Source: an uncultured Methanolobus sp.
Lineage (GTDB): Archaea > Halobacteriota > Methanosarcinia > Methanosarcinales > Methanosarcinaceae
Length of the DNA: 64,000 nucleotides
Assembly (NCBI RefSeq): GCF_963665675.1
Contig: NZ_OY762426.1
Coordinates: 2,480,001-2,544,000 of the forward strand
Direction of reading: 5' to 3'
Shown: positions 20,112 through 29,130 of the stretch, in pieces
How positions within the stretch are numbered: the first letter of the stretch is position 1
Layout of the letters: each line of letters begins with the position of its first letter
Notes under the pieces: generated by a model
The model's input: only the letters and a program-made list of their open reading frames with translations
Database searches by the model: none
Told to the model about the DNA's origin: nothing
Translations under genes and position numbers: made by a program

Positions 20112-21839
20112 ATGAAAGTAAAAATAACTGAAACTATTCTTCGAGATGCGCATCAATCTCTCATTGCCACAAGAATGCGCACCCGCAACATGCTCCCGAT
20201 TGTGGACAAGCTAGACCAGGTCGGATACTATTCTTTAGAAATGTGGGGCGGTGCAACATTTGACAGTTCTATAAGGTATCTTAATGAAGATCCATGGGAG
20301 AGATTAAAAGAACTTAAAAAACACATGCATGAGACTCCTGCACAGATGCTGCTCAGAGGTCAGAACCTTGTGGGTTACAGGCACTACTCTGATGATGTTG
20401 TTGAAAAGTTCGTAAAGAAAGCTTACGAGAACGGTATCGATATATTCAGAGTATTTGATGCCGTGAATGATATACGCAATATGGAAAAAGCGATTACTGT
20501 GGCTAAAAAGGAAGGGGCACACGTACAGGGTACAATTGCGTATACTATCAGTCCTGTTCATACTGTTGAGAAATATGTGGAGCTTGCAACTGGTCTTGCA
20601 GAACTTGAATGTGATTCAATCTGTATCAAAGACATGGCAGGTCTTATATCACCACAGAAGGCATACGATCTTGTAAAGGCACTAAAAGCAGAGGTAAATC
20701 TCCCTGTTGACCTCCACGCTCACTGCACTTCAGGTATGGCTCCTATGAGCTACATGTCCGCATGCAGAGCAGGTGTTGATATTCTTGACACTGCGCTTTC
20801 TCCATTTGCCTGGGGAACTTCACAGCCACCAACAGAGTCTATCGTAGCATCACTTGCTGAGACGGGGCGTGCTACCGGACTTGATCTTGAACTTATATCC
20901 GAAATTTCACAATATTTCAAGGACCTCAAGGAAGAATATCGCTGCATACTTGACCCGATTTCAGAGCAGGTCGACACCAATGTCCTGCTTTACCAGATTC
21001 CCGGCGGTATGCTCTCAAACCTTGTTTCCCAGCTTAAAGAGCAGAATGCACTTGACAAGTTTGACGATGTGCTCAGGGAAATGCCACTTGTTCGTGCAGA
21101 ACTTGGTTATCCGCCACTTGTCACACCAACAAGTCAGATAGTTGGTACCCAGGCAGTTCTTAATGTACTCATGGGTGAAAGATATAAGGTAATTCCAAAA
21201 GAGGTTAAGGATTATGTCCGCGGTCTTTATGGCAGACCACCGCAGAAGATCAGTGATGAGATAGTTGCAAAGATCATCGGTGACGAAGAACCTATTACAT
21301 GCAGACCTGCTGATCTTATCGCTCCAGAATATGAGAAGGCTAAAAAAGAAGCGGAAGAAATGGGCATTGTCAATAAGGAAGAGGATATTCTTACATATGC
21401 TCTCTATCCTGCAATCGCTCCTGCATTCCTTAAGGGAGAACTTGATGAAGAGCAGCTTGCCCCTATCACGGAGAACAAGAATCCATGTGCAGCAGCTGAT
21501 GTGACTGGCATACCAACCGAGTATGATGTTGAGATTGATGGTGAGGTCTTTAGTGTTAAGGTCAATCCTGTCGGTGGTTCTGTACAGGTTGCCGAAGCAG
21601 ATGATAAGCTAACAGCAGACTCTTTGCCTGGAGCTGTAACCAGCCACATGCAGGGAATGGTGCTCTCTGTTAAGGTAAATGTGGGAGATTGTATCAACGA
21701 AGGTGACACTGTTTGTGTTATTGAAGCCATGAAGATGGAGAATGCAATTCATGCACCACATGGCGGAACTGTCAAAGCGATACTGATTTCAGATGGCGAT
21801 GCTGTGAAATCAGGTGATGTACTCTTGAGTATTGAGTAG
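20112..21839 (+). CDS. pycB: Pyruvate carboxylase subunit B (carboxyltransferase plus biotin carrier)
   Basis: 575 residues from the ATG at 20112, which follows a clear GGAGG ribosome binding site; an in-frame start 36 bp upstream lacks one. The N-terminal TIM barrel begins KITETILRDAHQSLIATRMRT, the conserved metal-binding entry of carboxyltransferases, and includes VDLHAHCTSGMAPM with the metal-binding His-x-His. The C-terminal biotinyl domain carries EAMKMENAI, with K541 as the biotinylated lysine. With PycA it forms the two-subunit pyruvate carboxylase of methanogens, which makes oxaloacetate for aspartate and 2-oxoglutarate synthesis. The operon pycB-pycA-birA places the biotin ligase next to its substrate. 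The protein also resembles the oxaloacetate decarboxylase alpha subunit, but the adjacent biotin carboxylase favours PycB. Confidence 0.95.
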   Translation: MKVKITETILRDAHQSLIATRMRTRNMLPIVDKLDQVGYYSLEMWGGATFDSSIRYLNEDPWERLKELKKHMHETPAQMLLRGQNLVGYRHYSDDVVEKFVKKAYENGIDIFRVFDAVNDIRNMEKAITVAKKEGAHVQGTIAYTISPVHTVEKYVELATGLAELECDSICIKDMAGLISPQKAYDLVKALKAEVNLPVDLHAHCTSGMAPMSYMSACRAGVDILDTALSPFAWGTSQPPTESIVASLAETGRATGLDLELISEISQYFKDLKEEYRCILDPISEQVDTNVLLYQIPGGMLSNLVSQLKEQNALDKFDDVLREMPLVRAELGYPPLVTPTSQIVGTQAVLNVLMGERYKVIPKEVKDYVRGLYGRPPQKISDEIVAKIIGDEEPITCRPADLIAPEYEKAKKEAEEMGIVNKEEDILTYALYPAIAPAFLKGELDEEQLAPITENKNPCAAADVTGIPTEYDVEIDGEVFSVKVNPVGGSVQVAEADDKLTADSLPGAVTSHMQGMVLSVKVNVGDCINEGDTVCVIEAMKMENAIHAPHGGTVKAILISDGDAVKSGDVLLSIE

Positions 21840-21849
21840 GTGGACAGAT

Positions 21850-23331
21850 ATGTTCAGGAAAGTACTTATCGCTAACAGGGGTGAGATAGCAATTCGTGCA
21901 ATGCGTGCATGCCGTGAACTTGGTGTGCAGACAGTTGCAGTACACTCCGAAGCTGACAGGAATGCTCTCTTTGCAAAGTATGCAGATGAAGCGTACAATA
22001 TCGGTCCTGCTCCTTCCAGCCAGAGCTATCTGAATGGTGACAGGATAATAGAAGTTGCACTCGAATGCGGAGCAGAAGGGATTCATCCGGGATATGGTTT
22101 CCTTTCTGAAAATGCTAAATTTGCACGCAAGTGTGAGGAAGCAGGTATTACATTTATTGGTCCTTCCAGCAAGTCTATTGAGCAGATGGGAAGCAAAATT
22201 GCTGCCAGGAATACAATGATCGAGGCTGGAGTTCCTGTGGTTCCGGGGACTAATGAAGCAATCTCAGACTCAGAGAAAGCTGCAGATATTGCTGATGGTA
22301 TTGGTTATCCTGTTATCATTAAGGCATCTGCAGGTGGCGGTGGAATTGGGATGAAGATCGTTCATTGCAGAGCTGATTTCCACTCTGCCCTTAGTTCAAT
22401 ACAGTCTGTTGCAGAATCTGCATTTGGTGATTCAACAGTATTTATTGAGAAATACGTGGAAGAACCAAGGCATATTGAGTTCCAGATACTTGCTGACAAG
22501 TATGGTGATGCTGTGTATGTCATGGAAAGGGAATGTTCAATCCAGCGCAGACATCAGAAACTCATAGAAGAAGCTCCTTCTCCGGTAATAACTCCTGAGT
22601 TGCGTAAGCAGATGGGTGAAACTGCTGTAAAAGCCGCAAAGGCAATTGGCTATGAGAATGCCGGTACAGTAGAGTTTCTCTATTCAAAAGGTGATTTCTA
22701 TTTCCTTGAAGTTAACACAAGACTTCAGGTGGAACACACTATCAGTGAGATGATCACCGGTATCGATCTTGCAAAACAACAGCTTCATATCGCATGTGGT
22801 GAACCGTTGCCATTCAAACAGGAAGACATCAGTATCCGTGGGTGGGCAATTGAATGTCGTATCAATGCCGAGGACCCGCTGAATGATTTTGCTCCATCTC
22901 CCGGAAAGATCAGGAGATACCGCTCTGCAGGAGGACCGGGTATAAGGGTTGACAGTGGTGTTCACATGGGTTATACCATTTCACCATATTATGATTCAAT
23001 GATATCCAAGCTCTGTGCATGGGGAAGTGACAGGGATGAGGCTATTGACAGGATGCAGCGTGCACTCTATGAGTATGTCGTTGTAGGTGTAACTACTAAC
23101 ATCCCATTTCACAAGGCTGTCCTGAGACATCCTGCATTCAGGGAAGGAAAACTCACCACTCATTTCATAGACGACTACAACATCATTGATGATGTCAGAA
23201 AGGTTGTTAAGGAAGATTCCACCAGGGGAGCTACACTTGCATCAGCACTTGCTAACAAGGACCAGAAGGTTGCTGCTGTTACTGCTGCTGTCAATTCATA
23301 TGTTGAAACCGCGAAAAAACAGACAAAGTAA
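21850..23331 (+). CDS. pycA: Pyruvate carboxylase subunit A (biotin carboxylase)
   Basis: 493 residues starting MFRKVLIANRGEIAIRAMRA, the standard N-terminus of biotin carboxylases. The start at 21850 is 11 bp after the pycB stop, behind GGTGG; six extra in-frame upstream codons are probably untranslated. ATP-grasp features follow: the glycine-rich KASAGGGGIGMKIV loop, the FIEKYVEEPRHIEFQ strand, ECSIQRRHQK, and the catalytic FLEVNTRLQVEHT motif. It carboxylates the biotin on PycB with bicarbonate and ATP. Length and order fit the methanogen enzyme, a separate subunit rather than the single-chain bacterial form. The last 40 residues are alanine-rich and probably contact PycB. Confidence 0.95.
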   Translation: MFRKVLIANRGEIAIRAMRACRELGVQTVAVHSEADRNALFAKYADEAYNIGPAPSSQSYLNGDRIIEVALECGAEGIHPGYGFLSENAKFARKCEEAGITFIGPSSKSIEQMGSKIAARNTMIEAGVPVVPGTNEAISDSEKAADIADGIGYPVIIKASAGGGGIGMKIVHCRADFHSALSSIQSVAESAFGDSTVFIEKYVEEPRHIEFQILADKYGDAVYVMERECSIQRRHQKLIEEAPSPVITPELRKQMGETAVKAAKAIGYENAGTVEFLYSKGDFYFLEVNTRLQVEHTISEMITGIDLAKQQLHIACGEPLPFKQEDISIRGWAIECRINAEDPLNDFAPSPGKIRRYRSAGGPGIRVDSGVHMGYTISPYYDSMISKLCAWGSDRDEAIDRMQRALYEYVVVGVTTNIPFHKAVLRHPAFREGKLTTHFIDDYNIIDDVRKVVKEDSTRGATLASALANKDQKVAAVTAAVNSYVETAKKQTK

Positions 23332-23381
23332 TAAACTTTGGAAGCATACCTTTAATCGGGAGCAAACATTCGTATGGTGGA

Positions 23382-24359
23382 ATGCCTGTGAATGATAATA
23401 AAAAAGAGATTATCTACATATTAAGAAAATCAGAAGGAAATCCGGTATCAGGTCAGGAGATAGGGGAGAAACTCGGTATTACGAGGGCAATGGTATGGAA
23501 ATATGTCAGGGCTCTTAGAAAAGAGGGATATGATATACGCTCTTCACCGAAGACTGGCTATATACTGGATTCCTGCCCGGACAAAATTGATCCTGAGATG
23601 TTGCAAGGCATTCTTAAAACCAGCCTTATTGGTAATGACATCCGTTATTATTCAGAGCTGGAATCTACCAACAATACTGCCAGAGAAATTGCTATGAGTG
23701 TTCCTGAAGGGGCAGTCGTAATAGCAGAGACCCAGAAAAAAGGCAGGGGAAGAATGGGTACGGAATGGCAATCTGCTCCGGGCGGCATCTGGATATCTCT
23801 TATACTACACCCTTCCATACCACTTGAGAACCTGTCAAAGATAACTCTTGTTGCAGGTATTGCAGTGACCAATGCTCTCAGGGGTATAGGTGTGGATGCA
23901 CGTATCAAATGGCCCAACGACGTGCTTGTTAATGGTAAAAAAATATGTGGAATCCTCACGGAAGTCAGTGCCGAGATCGGAAAAGTGGATTATGTTGTAC
24001 TTGGTATCGGTATCAATGTAAATGTCAAGCTTTCCGGGCTGAAAGATGAGGTCCGAAGAAATTCCACCAGCATTGCAAATGAAACCGGAAAACCTATTGA
24101 CAGGACATCTTTCCTTGCTTCTCTTCTTTATGAGCTTGAACAGCAATATATAAGGTTCAAGACAAGGAAGTTTGCTGAAATTGTAGATGAGTGGATCAAT
24201 CTTTCGGATACTATTGGCAGAAATGTGAAGGTCATGACTCCTACAATGCTCATCGAAGGAAAAGCAGTTGGAATAACTGAAAAAGGTGCTCTTGTGGTTC
24301 TTGACAAAAATAACAAAAAACACGAGATCATTGCCGGAAATTGCCGTTACAGTGATTAG
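23382..24359 (+). CDS. birA: Bifunctional biotin-protein ligase / biotin operon repressor
   Basis: 325 residues. An N-terminal winged helix-turn-helix (about 8-65; GQEIGEKLGITRAMVWKYVRAL) is followed by the biotin ligase domain. That domain has the ELESTNNTARE start, the ATP/biotin loop QKKGRGRMGTEW, the KWPNDVLVNGKKICGILTE motif with the catalytic lysine, and a small C-terminal SH3-like domain. It attaches biotin to PycB, encoded two genes upstream and probably its main target in this organism. The DNA-binding domain suggests that it also senses biotin as a repressor. The operator is not identified. It starts 50 bp after pycA and is likely part of the same transcript. Confidence 0.94.
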   Translation: MPVNDNKKEIIYILRKSEGNPVSGQEIGEKLGITRAMVWKYVRALRKEGYDIRSSPKTGYILDSCPDKIDPEMLQGILKTSLIGNDIRYYSELESTNNTAREIAMSVPEGAVVIAETQKKGRGRMGTEWQSAPGGIWISLILHPSIPLENLSKITLVAGIAVTNALRGIGVDARIKWPNDVLVNGKKICGILTEVSAEIGKVDYVVLGIGINVNVKLSGLKDEVRRNSTSIANETGKPIDRTSFLASLLYELEQQYIRFKTRKFAEIVDEWINLSDTIGRNVKVMTPTMLIEGKAVGITEKGALVVLDKNNKKHEIIAGNCRYSD

Positions 24360-24377
24360 TTGGTGAAGTGACCGTTC

Positions 24378-24977
24378 ATGATCTTTCTGAAAAGAACCTG
24401 CCATATGTTCTTCATTTTACTTTTTTTAAGTATAATGATAATGGCTGCTAATGCTGAACCTTTACGTATCAGCTCCGCTTTTGGTATGGATACAGATAAT
24501 GATACCAGTGCTAGTAATGATACTTTACTGATTAACGGAACAGGAATATTCCTTACAACAGGTGATTCATGGGATTTTTATCAGGACTATTCATTAAATG
24601 TCAGGAGTGTCAATCAGGACAGAAAGCAAGCATGGGTGGAGCTTTCACATAATGGTGAGCTGCTGCAGGATGATATTCTGTCCGAGGGTGACATTTTTGT
24701 ATATTCAAAAAGTACGGAAATCCTGAATATTACTGTAGATACTATCTATATAAGTCCCAGCGGAGAATTAATTACCTTTAAACCTGTGTACCAGTATCTT
24801 GACAAAGATTATCCTGAACCTGAAATCGAGGAGATAGCAGATAATTTCAGTCAGGAAAAAGATGATCAGAATTTTACAGGCAATGCGTCATTTGCAAAAA
24901 CTGAGGGATTTACTATATTCCAGGCACTTGCATGTGTTTCAGCGGTAATATTGTTCAGAGTTGTCACTAGTAAGTGA
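24378..24977 (+). CDS. Secreted, membrane-anchored S-layer-type domain protein
   Basis: 199 residues. A signal peptide (about 1-26, FFILLFLSIMIMAANA) is followed by a single S-layer-like domain of the kind found in Methanosarcina surface proteins: a GDSWDFYQDYSLNVRSV segment, a WVELSHNGELLQDDILSEGDIF core and an LNITVDTIYISPSGELITFKPVYQYLD-type C-terminal strand set (quoted only in part by other motifs here). Five or more N-glycosylation sequons occur (NDT, NGT, NIT, NFS, NFT). A C-terminal hydrophobic helix (about 176-196) followed by Lys anchors it in the membrane. It lies 18 bp after birA but has no evident functional link to biotin. The role in the envelope is inferred. Confidence 0.75.
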   Translation: MIFLKRTCHMFFILLFLSIMIMAANAEPLRISSAFGMDTDNDTSASNDTLLINGTGIFLTTGDSWDFYQDYSLNVRSVNQDRKQAWVELSHNGELLQDDILSEGDIFVYSKSTEILNITVDTIYISPSGELITFKPVYQYLDKDYPEPEIEEIADNFSQEKDDQNFTGNASFAKTEGFTIFQALACVSAVILFRVVTSK

Positions 24978-25028
24978 AAATAAACATAAATATGTTTCAA
25001 AATTATATAAAAATCAAAAAGGGCAAGA

Positions 25029-25952
25029 TCAGAACTTCAGATCTCCCTTTTCCATAAGCACTTTCAGGTCTTCAAGACTCAGGCGACCACTCTTTTCGAG
25101 TTTCTCTTTTGCAACAACAAGTTGTTCTTCCTGCTTCTTGTCATCCTTTTCAACCTGAATGTCATTGAGCTTGCTAAGATAAACATCAAGTTCCTCTCTG
25201 AAAGCTGCGATCTTCTTTTTGAGAGGATCGATCTTTTCCCTGATAGGTGCGGTAACTGCATATTTTTCAGATATCTGTGAGTGTGCTGTGTCTGCTGCTT
25301 TCCTCAGTTCATCTGCCTGATTGTAGAAGTCGATCATAGCAAGATGGTATTTCTGTGACTCTTCTGCAAGTTTGCCGATCTCACTACCGAAATCCTCTCT
25401 GGATTCAAATACTTCTTTTGATTCGGAATAAGTTTCCATCAGTCTTTCATGCATTGCATTTGCATCAAAAGCAGCTCCAAGCCGTCCTTTAAGTTCAAGA
25501 AGTCTTCCAAAAAGGTCTATCTCGTGTTTCAAAGGGATGTCTGCATTAAGGAATAGCTCAAGGTCAGCAGCATAGGCTTTGGACAGTGTTTCCACACTTC
25601 CCTTGGACATTTTGTTAAGCTCGTCCCTTTTTGTCTTCAGTTCATTAATGTTATCAGAGAACATTTGGGTCTTTTCATTGACAGCACTTCTTGATGCTTT
25701 CAGTGAAGCTATCTTTGCATTGATGTCGTCTCTTTTAGACTTTTCATCGCGTGCTTTTGCTACCAGTTCTTTTACCTGGGAATTCAGCTTGTCCCTCTTC
25801 TGCTTCAGGTCATCGGTATTTGTGCGGTGAAGTTTGAGTTCACGGAAAATACCTTTGAGTTCGCGGTCGAGATGGCCTATCTCTGTACGAAGATCATTTA
25901 CCTTGTTTTTGAGGTCCCTTTCACTCATTGATGAAACATCGATATCGCTCAT
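25029..25952 (-). CDS. Archaeal coiled-coil protein (COG1340-like)
   Basis: 307 residues, nearly all predicted long coiled coil: heptad-rich, Lys/Glu-rich segments run from about residue 10 to 120 and 190 to 285. A less regular middle part (FLNADIPLKHEIDLFGRLLELKGRLGAAFDA) lies between them. The C-terminus SGRLSLEDLKVLMEKGDLKF is a conserved tail of this archaeal family, whose function is unknown. The start overlaps the stop of the upstream coiled-coil gene by 4 bp, so the two are translationally coupled and probably interact. It is the last gene of the trmJ-mcm-DUF424 cluster on the minus strand. No enzyme motif is visible. Confidence 0.8.
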   Translation of the reverse strand: MSDIDVSSMSERDLKNKVNDLRTEIGHLDRELKGIFRELKLHRTNTDDLKQKRDKLNSQVKELVAKARDEKSKRDDINAKIASLKASRSAVNEKTQMFSDNINELKTKRDELNKMSKGSVETLSKAYAADLELFLNADIPLKHEIDLFGRLLELKGRLGAAFDANAMHERLMETYSESKEVFESREDFGSEIGKLAEESQKYHLAMIDFYNQADELRKAADTAHSQISEKYAVTAPIREKIDPLKKKIAAFREELDVYLSKLNDIQVEKDDKKQEEQLVVAKEKLEKSGRLSLEDLKVLMEKGDLKF

Positions 25953-26623
25953 GCTTCAACCTCCTGTTTGTCATTAGCAAGTGGCTGTTTTTCCCAGTAT
26001 ATTACAGCTTCTTTGTGACTATTGATCCTGTTTTCCAGCCATTTGTAGCGTGGCTCGAACTCTTTTAGTCCTTCTTCATAGGAAGATATGTTGCTATTGA
26101 ATGTTTCTTCAGAGCTATCTATTGAACTCATTTCCAGCTTATACCCAAGAGCATCCTTTACTCTGTCACTGATAACGGTAAGGTGGTCATTGATGTCTGA
26201 TGCCTTTAAGCCCAGTGCTGAAATATCCTGCAGGATTGAATCTATATGTTTCTGTTCCTCTTCAGGACTCAGTGAACCTTTTACTTTAGCTAATTTTTCC
26301 ATAATAAGAGATTTCTCACGGGAAAAATCGCTATTTGATAATGATTCAGCAAGTTCGTTCAGCATCTTTTCTGCCTGATGATAGAATAACTGTCTCTTTT
26401 CAGCCAGTATTTCTATCTTCTCCATAACTTCGGTCCTGTTCTTATTGGAAGAATCGATGTTATCCTGAAGTTCTTTAATTTTGCTTCCAAGCTCATTGAA
26501 TTCAGTAGTATATTCATCAATGTACTTTTTGTGCTTCTGTACAACAGCTTCAATCAGCTCTTTTCTGTCATAGGTGTGTGGCGCACTGTTCTCCGCGCCC
26601 TGAACTGCCATCTCGTTATTCAT
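25949..26623 (-). CDS. Coiled-coil protein, partner of the following gene
   Basis: About 224 residues counted from the ATG at 26623, preceded by GCGGGG. An in-frame TTG at 26641, directly after the DUF424 stop, is an alternative start. After a short N-terminal tail the protein is mostly helical, with charged heptads (KHKKYIDEYTTEFNELGSKIKELQDNI is typical, quoted only as an example of composition) and no Cys or catalytic motif. It overlaps the next coiled-coil gene by 4 bp. This pair of adjacent coiled-coil proteins behind mcm and the DUF424 gene suggests a complex, possibly linked to replication or translation. That is inference from context only. Confidence 0.72.
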   Translation of the reverse strand: MNNEMAVQGAENSAPHTYDRKELIEAVVQKHKKYIDEYTTEFNELGSKIKELQDNIDSSNKNRTEVMEKIEILAEKRQLFYHQAEKMLNELAESLSNSDFSREKSLIMEKLAKVKGSLSPEEEQKHIDSILQDISALGLKASDINDHLTVISDRVKDALGYKLEMSSIDSSEETFNSNISSYEEGLKEFEPRYKWLENRINSHKEAVIYWEKQPLANDKQEVEA

Positions 26624-26641
26624 TATAAAACCCCGCAGCAA

Positions 26642-26932
26642 TTATATCCGGAATACCTGGGCATGTGCTACTTCATTAATTATCTTCACATTATTCTTGT
26701 CTACAACCCCGCATTCAACAGCACAGGAAACTGCTTTCTTGCCGAAGATGTTGATATTTGTTGCTCCGGAAAGAATATCAATTGCCTTTTCCTGCGATAT
26801 GAGTTCCCCTTTGTAGAAATCTTCCGTTATTTTAACTGTTATATTACCTTCTTTAAGAGTCTTTCCAATCAGTTCTCTATCACAAAGGGCAACAATGGTG
26901 CTGTCACCTGATTTATGAATCTTCAGATACAT
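26642..26932 (-). CDS. DUF424 family protein
   Basis: 96 residues: MYLKIHKSGDSTIVALCDRE at the start, then an EGNITVKITEDFYKGELIS segment and a conserved ATNINIFGKKAV motif. This matches the small archaeal DUF424 family (COG2412), found widely in archaea and often next to translation or replication genes. Biochemical function is not established. The gene starts 20 bp after the mcm stop and its stop codon directly abuts the possible TTG start of the next gene, so it sits inside a tight operon. Confidence 0.83.
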   Translation of the reverse strand: MYLKIHKSGDSTIVALCDRELIGKTLKEGNITVKITEDFYKGELISQEKAIDILSGATNINIFGKKAVSCAVECGVVDKNNVKIINEVAHAQVFRI

Positions 26933-26952
26933 GAGGTCACTTCACATTAATT

Positions 26953-29043
26953 CTAAACTACTTTTACATGTTCTTTGTCGGGTTTTATAAGATCACCGGA
27001 CCGCCTCATGCGTCCAATCAGGTCTTCGGCATGCTGCCTGTCTATCTGTTGATTCTGGGCTTCTGCATAGACCTCTTCAAGCGGGGCCTTGCCACCGGGA
27101 TGTTTCTCACCGACCATCTTAATTATCTCTTTGATAGTCTTTATCCTGTCCCTCTGGCTCTTGCTCGTACCGGACGCTATGACATCCACATCGAAAGCAC
27201 CTGTATTGGGATCAACACCGACCTGCTTGAGGCAGGAATAGACAATACGTGTTGTCCTCTTTGCATCATCCATAGTTGCAACGTTGCTGAGTCTCAGACG
27301 TGCACTTGCTTCTGCAAGTCTTACAAGGGCTTCGAGCTGACGGGCAGTCACAGGCACTGGAGCATCCTTGCCCTCACCCATCTTTCGCAGGTCCATGTAG
27401 AATTTGACCAGATGCTCACGTGCATCCTCTTCCATTACAGGGAATATGTTCCTCCTCGAATAGGCCACATATTTTCTCATGAAATCAGGATCAATGACAG
27501 GTTTTATTACCTTCATATGACCATCCACCTGCTCCTGGGTGATGTTACTTGTAGGAAGGTTCTTACGCTGTTCGGACAGCTCACCGGCATAGTGTGACTT
27601 GAGAATGTGATTTGCAATCCTCGAATCCACATCCTCGTTAGGAGTGTCCAGCATGACAAAGATCATATCGAATCTTGAGATAAGTGCAGGTGGCATGTTT
27701 ATCTGCTGGGATATGCTCTCATACCTGTCAAAACGCCCGTATTTGGGGTTAGCAGCACCAAGAAGTGCACATCTTGATTTCAATGTCGCAAGTATACCTG
27801 CCTTTGCAACACTGATTGTCTGCTGTTCCATTGCTTCGTGGAGCGCACTCTTATCCTCAGTACTCATCTTATCCATCTCGTCCACTGCAGCTATACCCAT
27901 ATCAGCCATCACAAGAGCACCAGCTTCCAGTGTCCAGCGGCCATCACCGAGATCATCACGGACCGCTGCGGCAGTAAGACCACTTGATGATGCGCTCTTA
28001 CCTGATGCGAATACACCACGTGGTGAGAGCTTTACCATATACCTGAGCAACTGACTTTTCGCAACACCCGGGTCACCCATAAAGAGCATGTGAATGTCGC
28101 CGCGCACTCTGGAACCATCGGGAAGGTGCTTGGCAACCCCTGAGAACAATTGAAGTGAAAGTGCTTCTTTCACCTCTTCATACCCATAGATGGAAGGAGC
28201 TATGGAACCGATGACCTTATTGTATACTTCCGGGTCACGACTCAGGGCAAGGATCTCTTCCTCCTCTTCAGGACTTATCTCAAGTTCATCGAACTCAAGG
28301 TCAGTGTACTCAATTGAATTTGCATGAAGGACAAGATCATAGAATGGGGATTTTCCTTCCCTTGTGGTTCTCTGGTGCGAGCGAAGCACTCCATTGATAA
28401 TAACGCGATCACCTGGTTTTACAAGACCTGCAAGGTCGTCTTCAATATCAACATCAAGACTTTGTGGCTGCGACCCTCCTTTCAGGTTTTCAGGAGATTC
28501 CTGTATCTGAAGCTTCTGGGCATCGACAAAAACAGACTGGTTGACTACTATCTTAAAAGGGCCTTTTCTTCCACAGGTTTCGTTCTCACATTCCACGGGT
28601 TCAACGAATTTGATCTCATTTTGTGGAACCATTGTCACATGCTCACAACGCATACACTGGAATGCAGCATTGAGTACCTTCGGACGTACTTCTGTTGCTT
28701 TGCGTATCATTCCTTCAATAGCAACGAACTGTGAGAGATGTTTACTTCTTAGATCCCTGTTCGGTATTTTGTTCGGGATCTTCACAAAACGCACTTTTGT
28801 GTCAATAAGTTTTTTCTCAACCGGAAGATCGATCTCCTGAAGTGCGTTGTTGGCACTTGGCATAACTTCATCGGGATTAAAAAGGAGCTCATTTGCTATT
28901 TCCCTGTCAAAAACATCAAGGTCGTAGAAGTCCACTTCCAGACTACGCTGGTCGGGGTAATTATTAGCCAGTTGAAGAATGTCATCCCAGTAGTATTTTT
29001 TCAGGAAAACTACGAATTTTTCGTCCCACTTACCTTCAGTCAT
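26953..29043 (-). CDS. mcm: Replicative DNA helicase MCM
   Basis: 696 residues, the usual length for an archaeal MCM. The N-terminal domain carries a zinc-binding site at C130, C133, C152 and C157. The AAA+ core has Walker A GDPGVAKSQ (about residue 327), Walker B AAVDEMDKM and the arginine-finger motif SRFDMIF. A C-terminal winged helix covers about the last 75 residues. It forms the hexameric helicase that unwinds DNA at replication forks. Upstream on the same strand is trmJ (87-bp gap) and downstream are the DUF424 gene and two coiled-coil genes. No inteins are present. Confidence 0.97.
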   Translation of the reverse strand: MTEGKWDEKFVVFLKKYYWDDILQLANNYPDQRSLEVDFYDLDVFDREIANELLFNPDEVMPSANNALQEIDLPVEKKLIDTKVRFVKIPNKIPNRDLRSKHLSQFVAIEGMIRKATEVRPKVLNAAFQCMRCEHVTMVPQNEIKFVEPVECENETCGRKGPFKIVVNQSVFVDAQKLQIQESPENLKGGSQPQSLDVDIEDDLAGLVKPGDRVIINGVLRSHQRTTREGKSPFYDLVLHANSIEYTDLEFDELEISPEEEEEILALSRDPEVYNKVIGSIAPSIYGYEEVKEALSLQLFSGVAKHLPDGSRVRGDIHMLFMGDPGVAKSQLLRYMVKLSPRGVFASGKSASSSGLTAAAVRDDLGDGRWTLEAGALVMADMGIAAVDEMDKMSTEDKSALHEAMEQQTISVAKAGILATLKSRCALLGAANPKYGRFDRYESISQQINMPPALISRFDMIFVMLDTPNEDVDSRIANHILKSHYAGELSEQRKNLPTSNITQEQVDGHMKVIKPVIDPDFMRKYVAYSRRNIFPVMEEDAREHLVKFYMDLRKMGEGKDAPVPVTARQLEALVRLAEASARLRLSNVATMDDAKRTTRIVYSCLKQVGVDPNTGAFDVDVIASGTSKSQRDRIKTIKEIIKMVGEKHPGGKAPLEEVYAEAQNQQIDRQHAEDLIGRMRRSGDLIKPDKEHVKVV

Positions 29044-29130
29044 GTTTACACAATAATTAATTAAAAATCATTTAGGGAATGCAACATGGGTTTCAAACGA
29101 TATGAACATTTCGAAACGCTTCCCTCACAG

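Noticed and set aside
20112..21839. Oxaloacetate decarboxylase alpha subunit
   Set aside because: No sodium-pump beta or gamma subunits lie nearby, and a biotin carboxylase subunit follows directly, so pyruvate carboxylase subunit B fits better.
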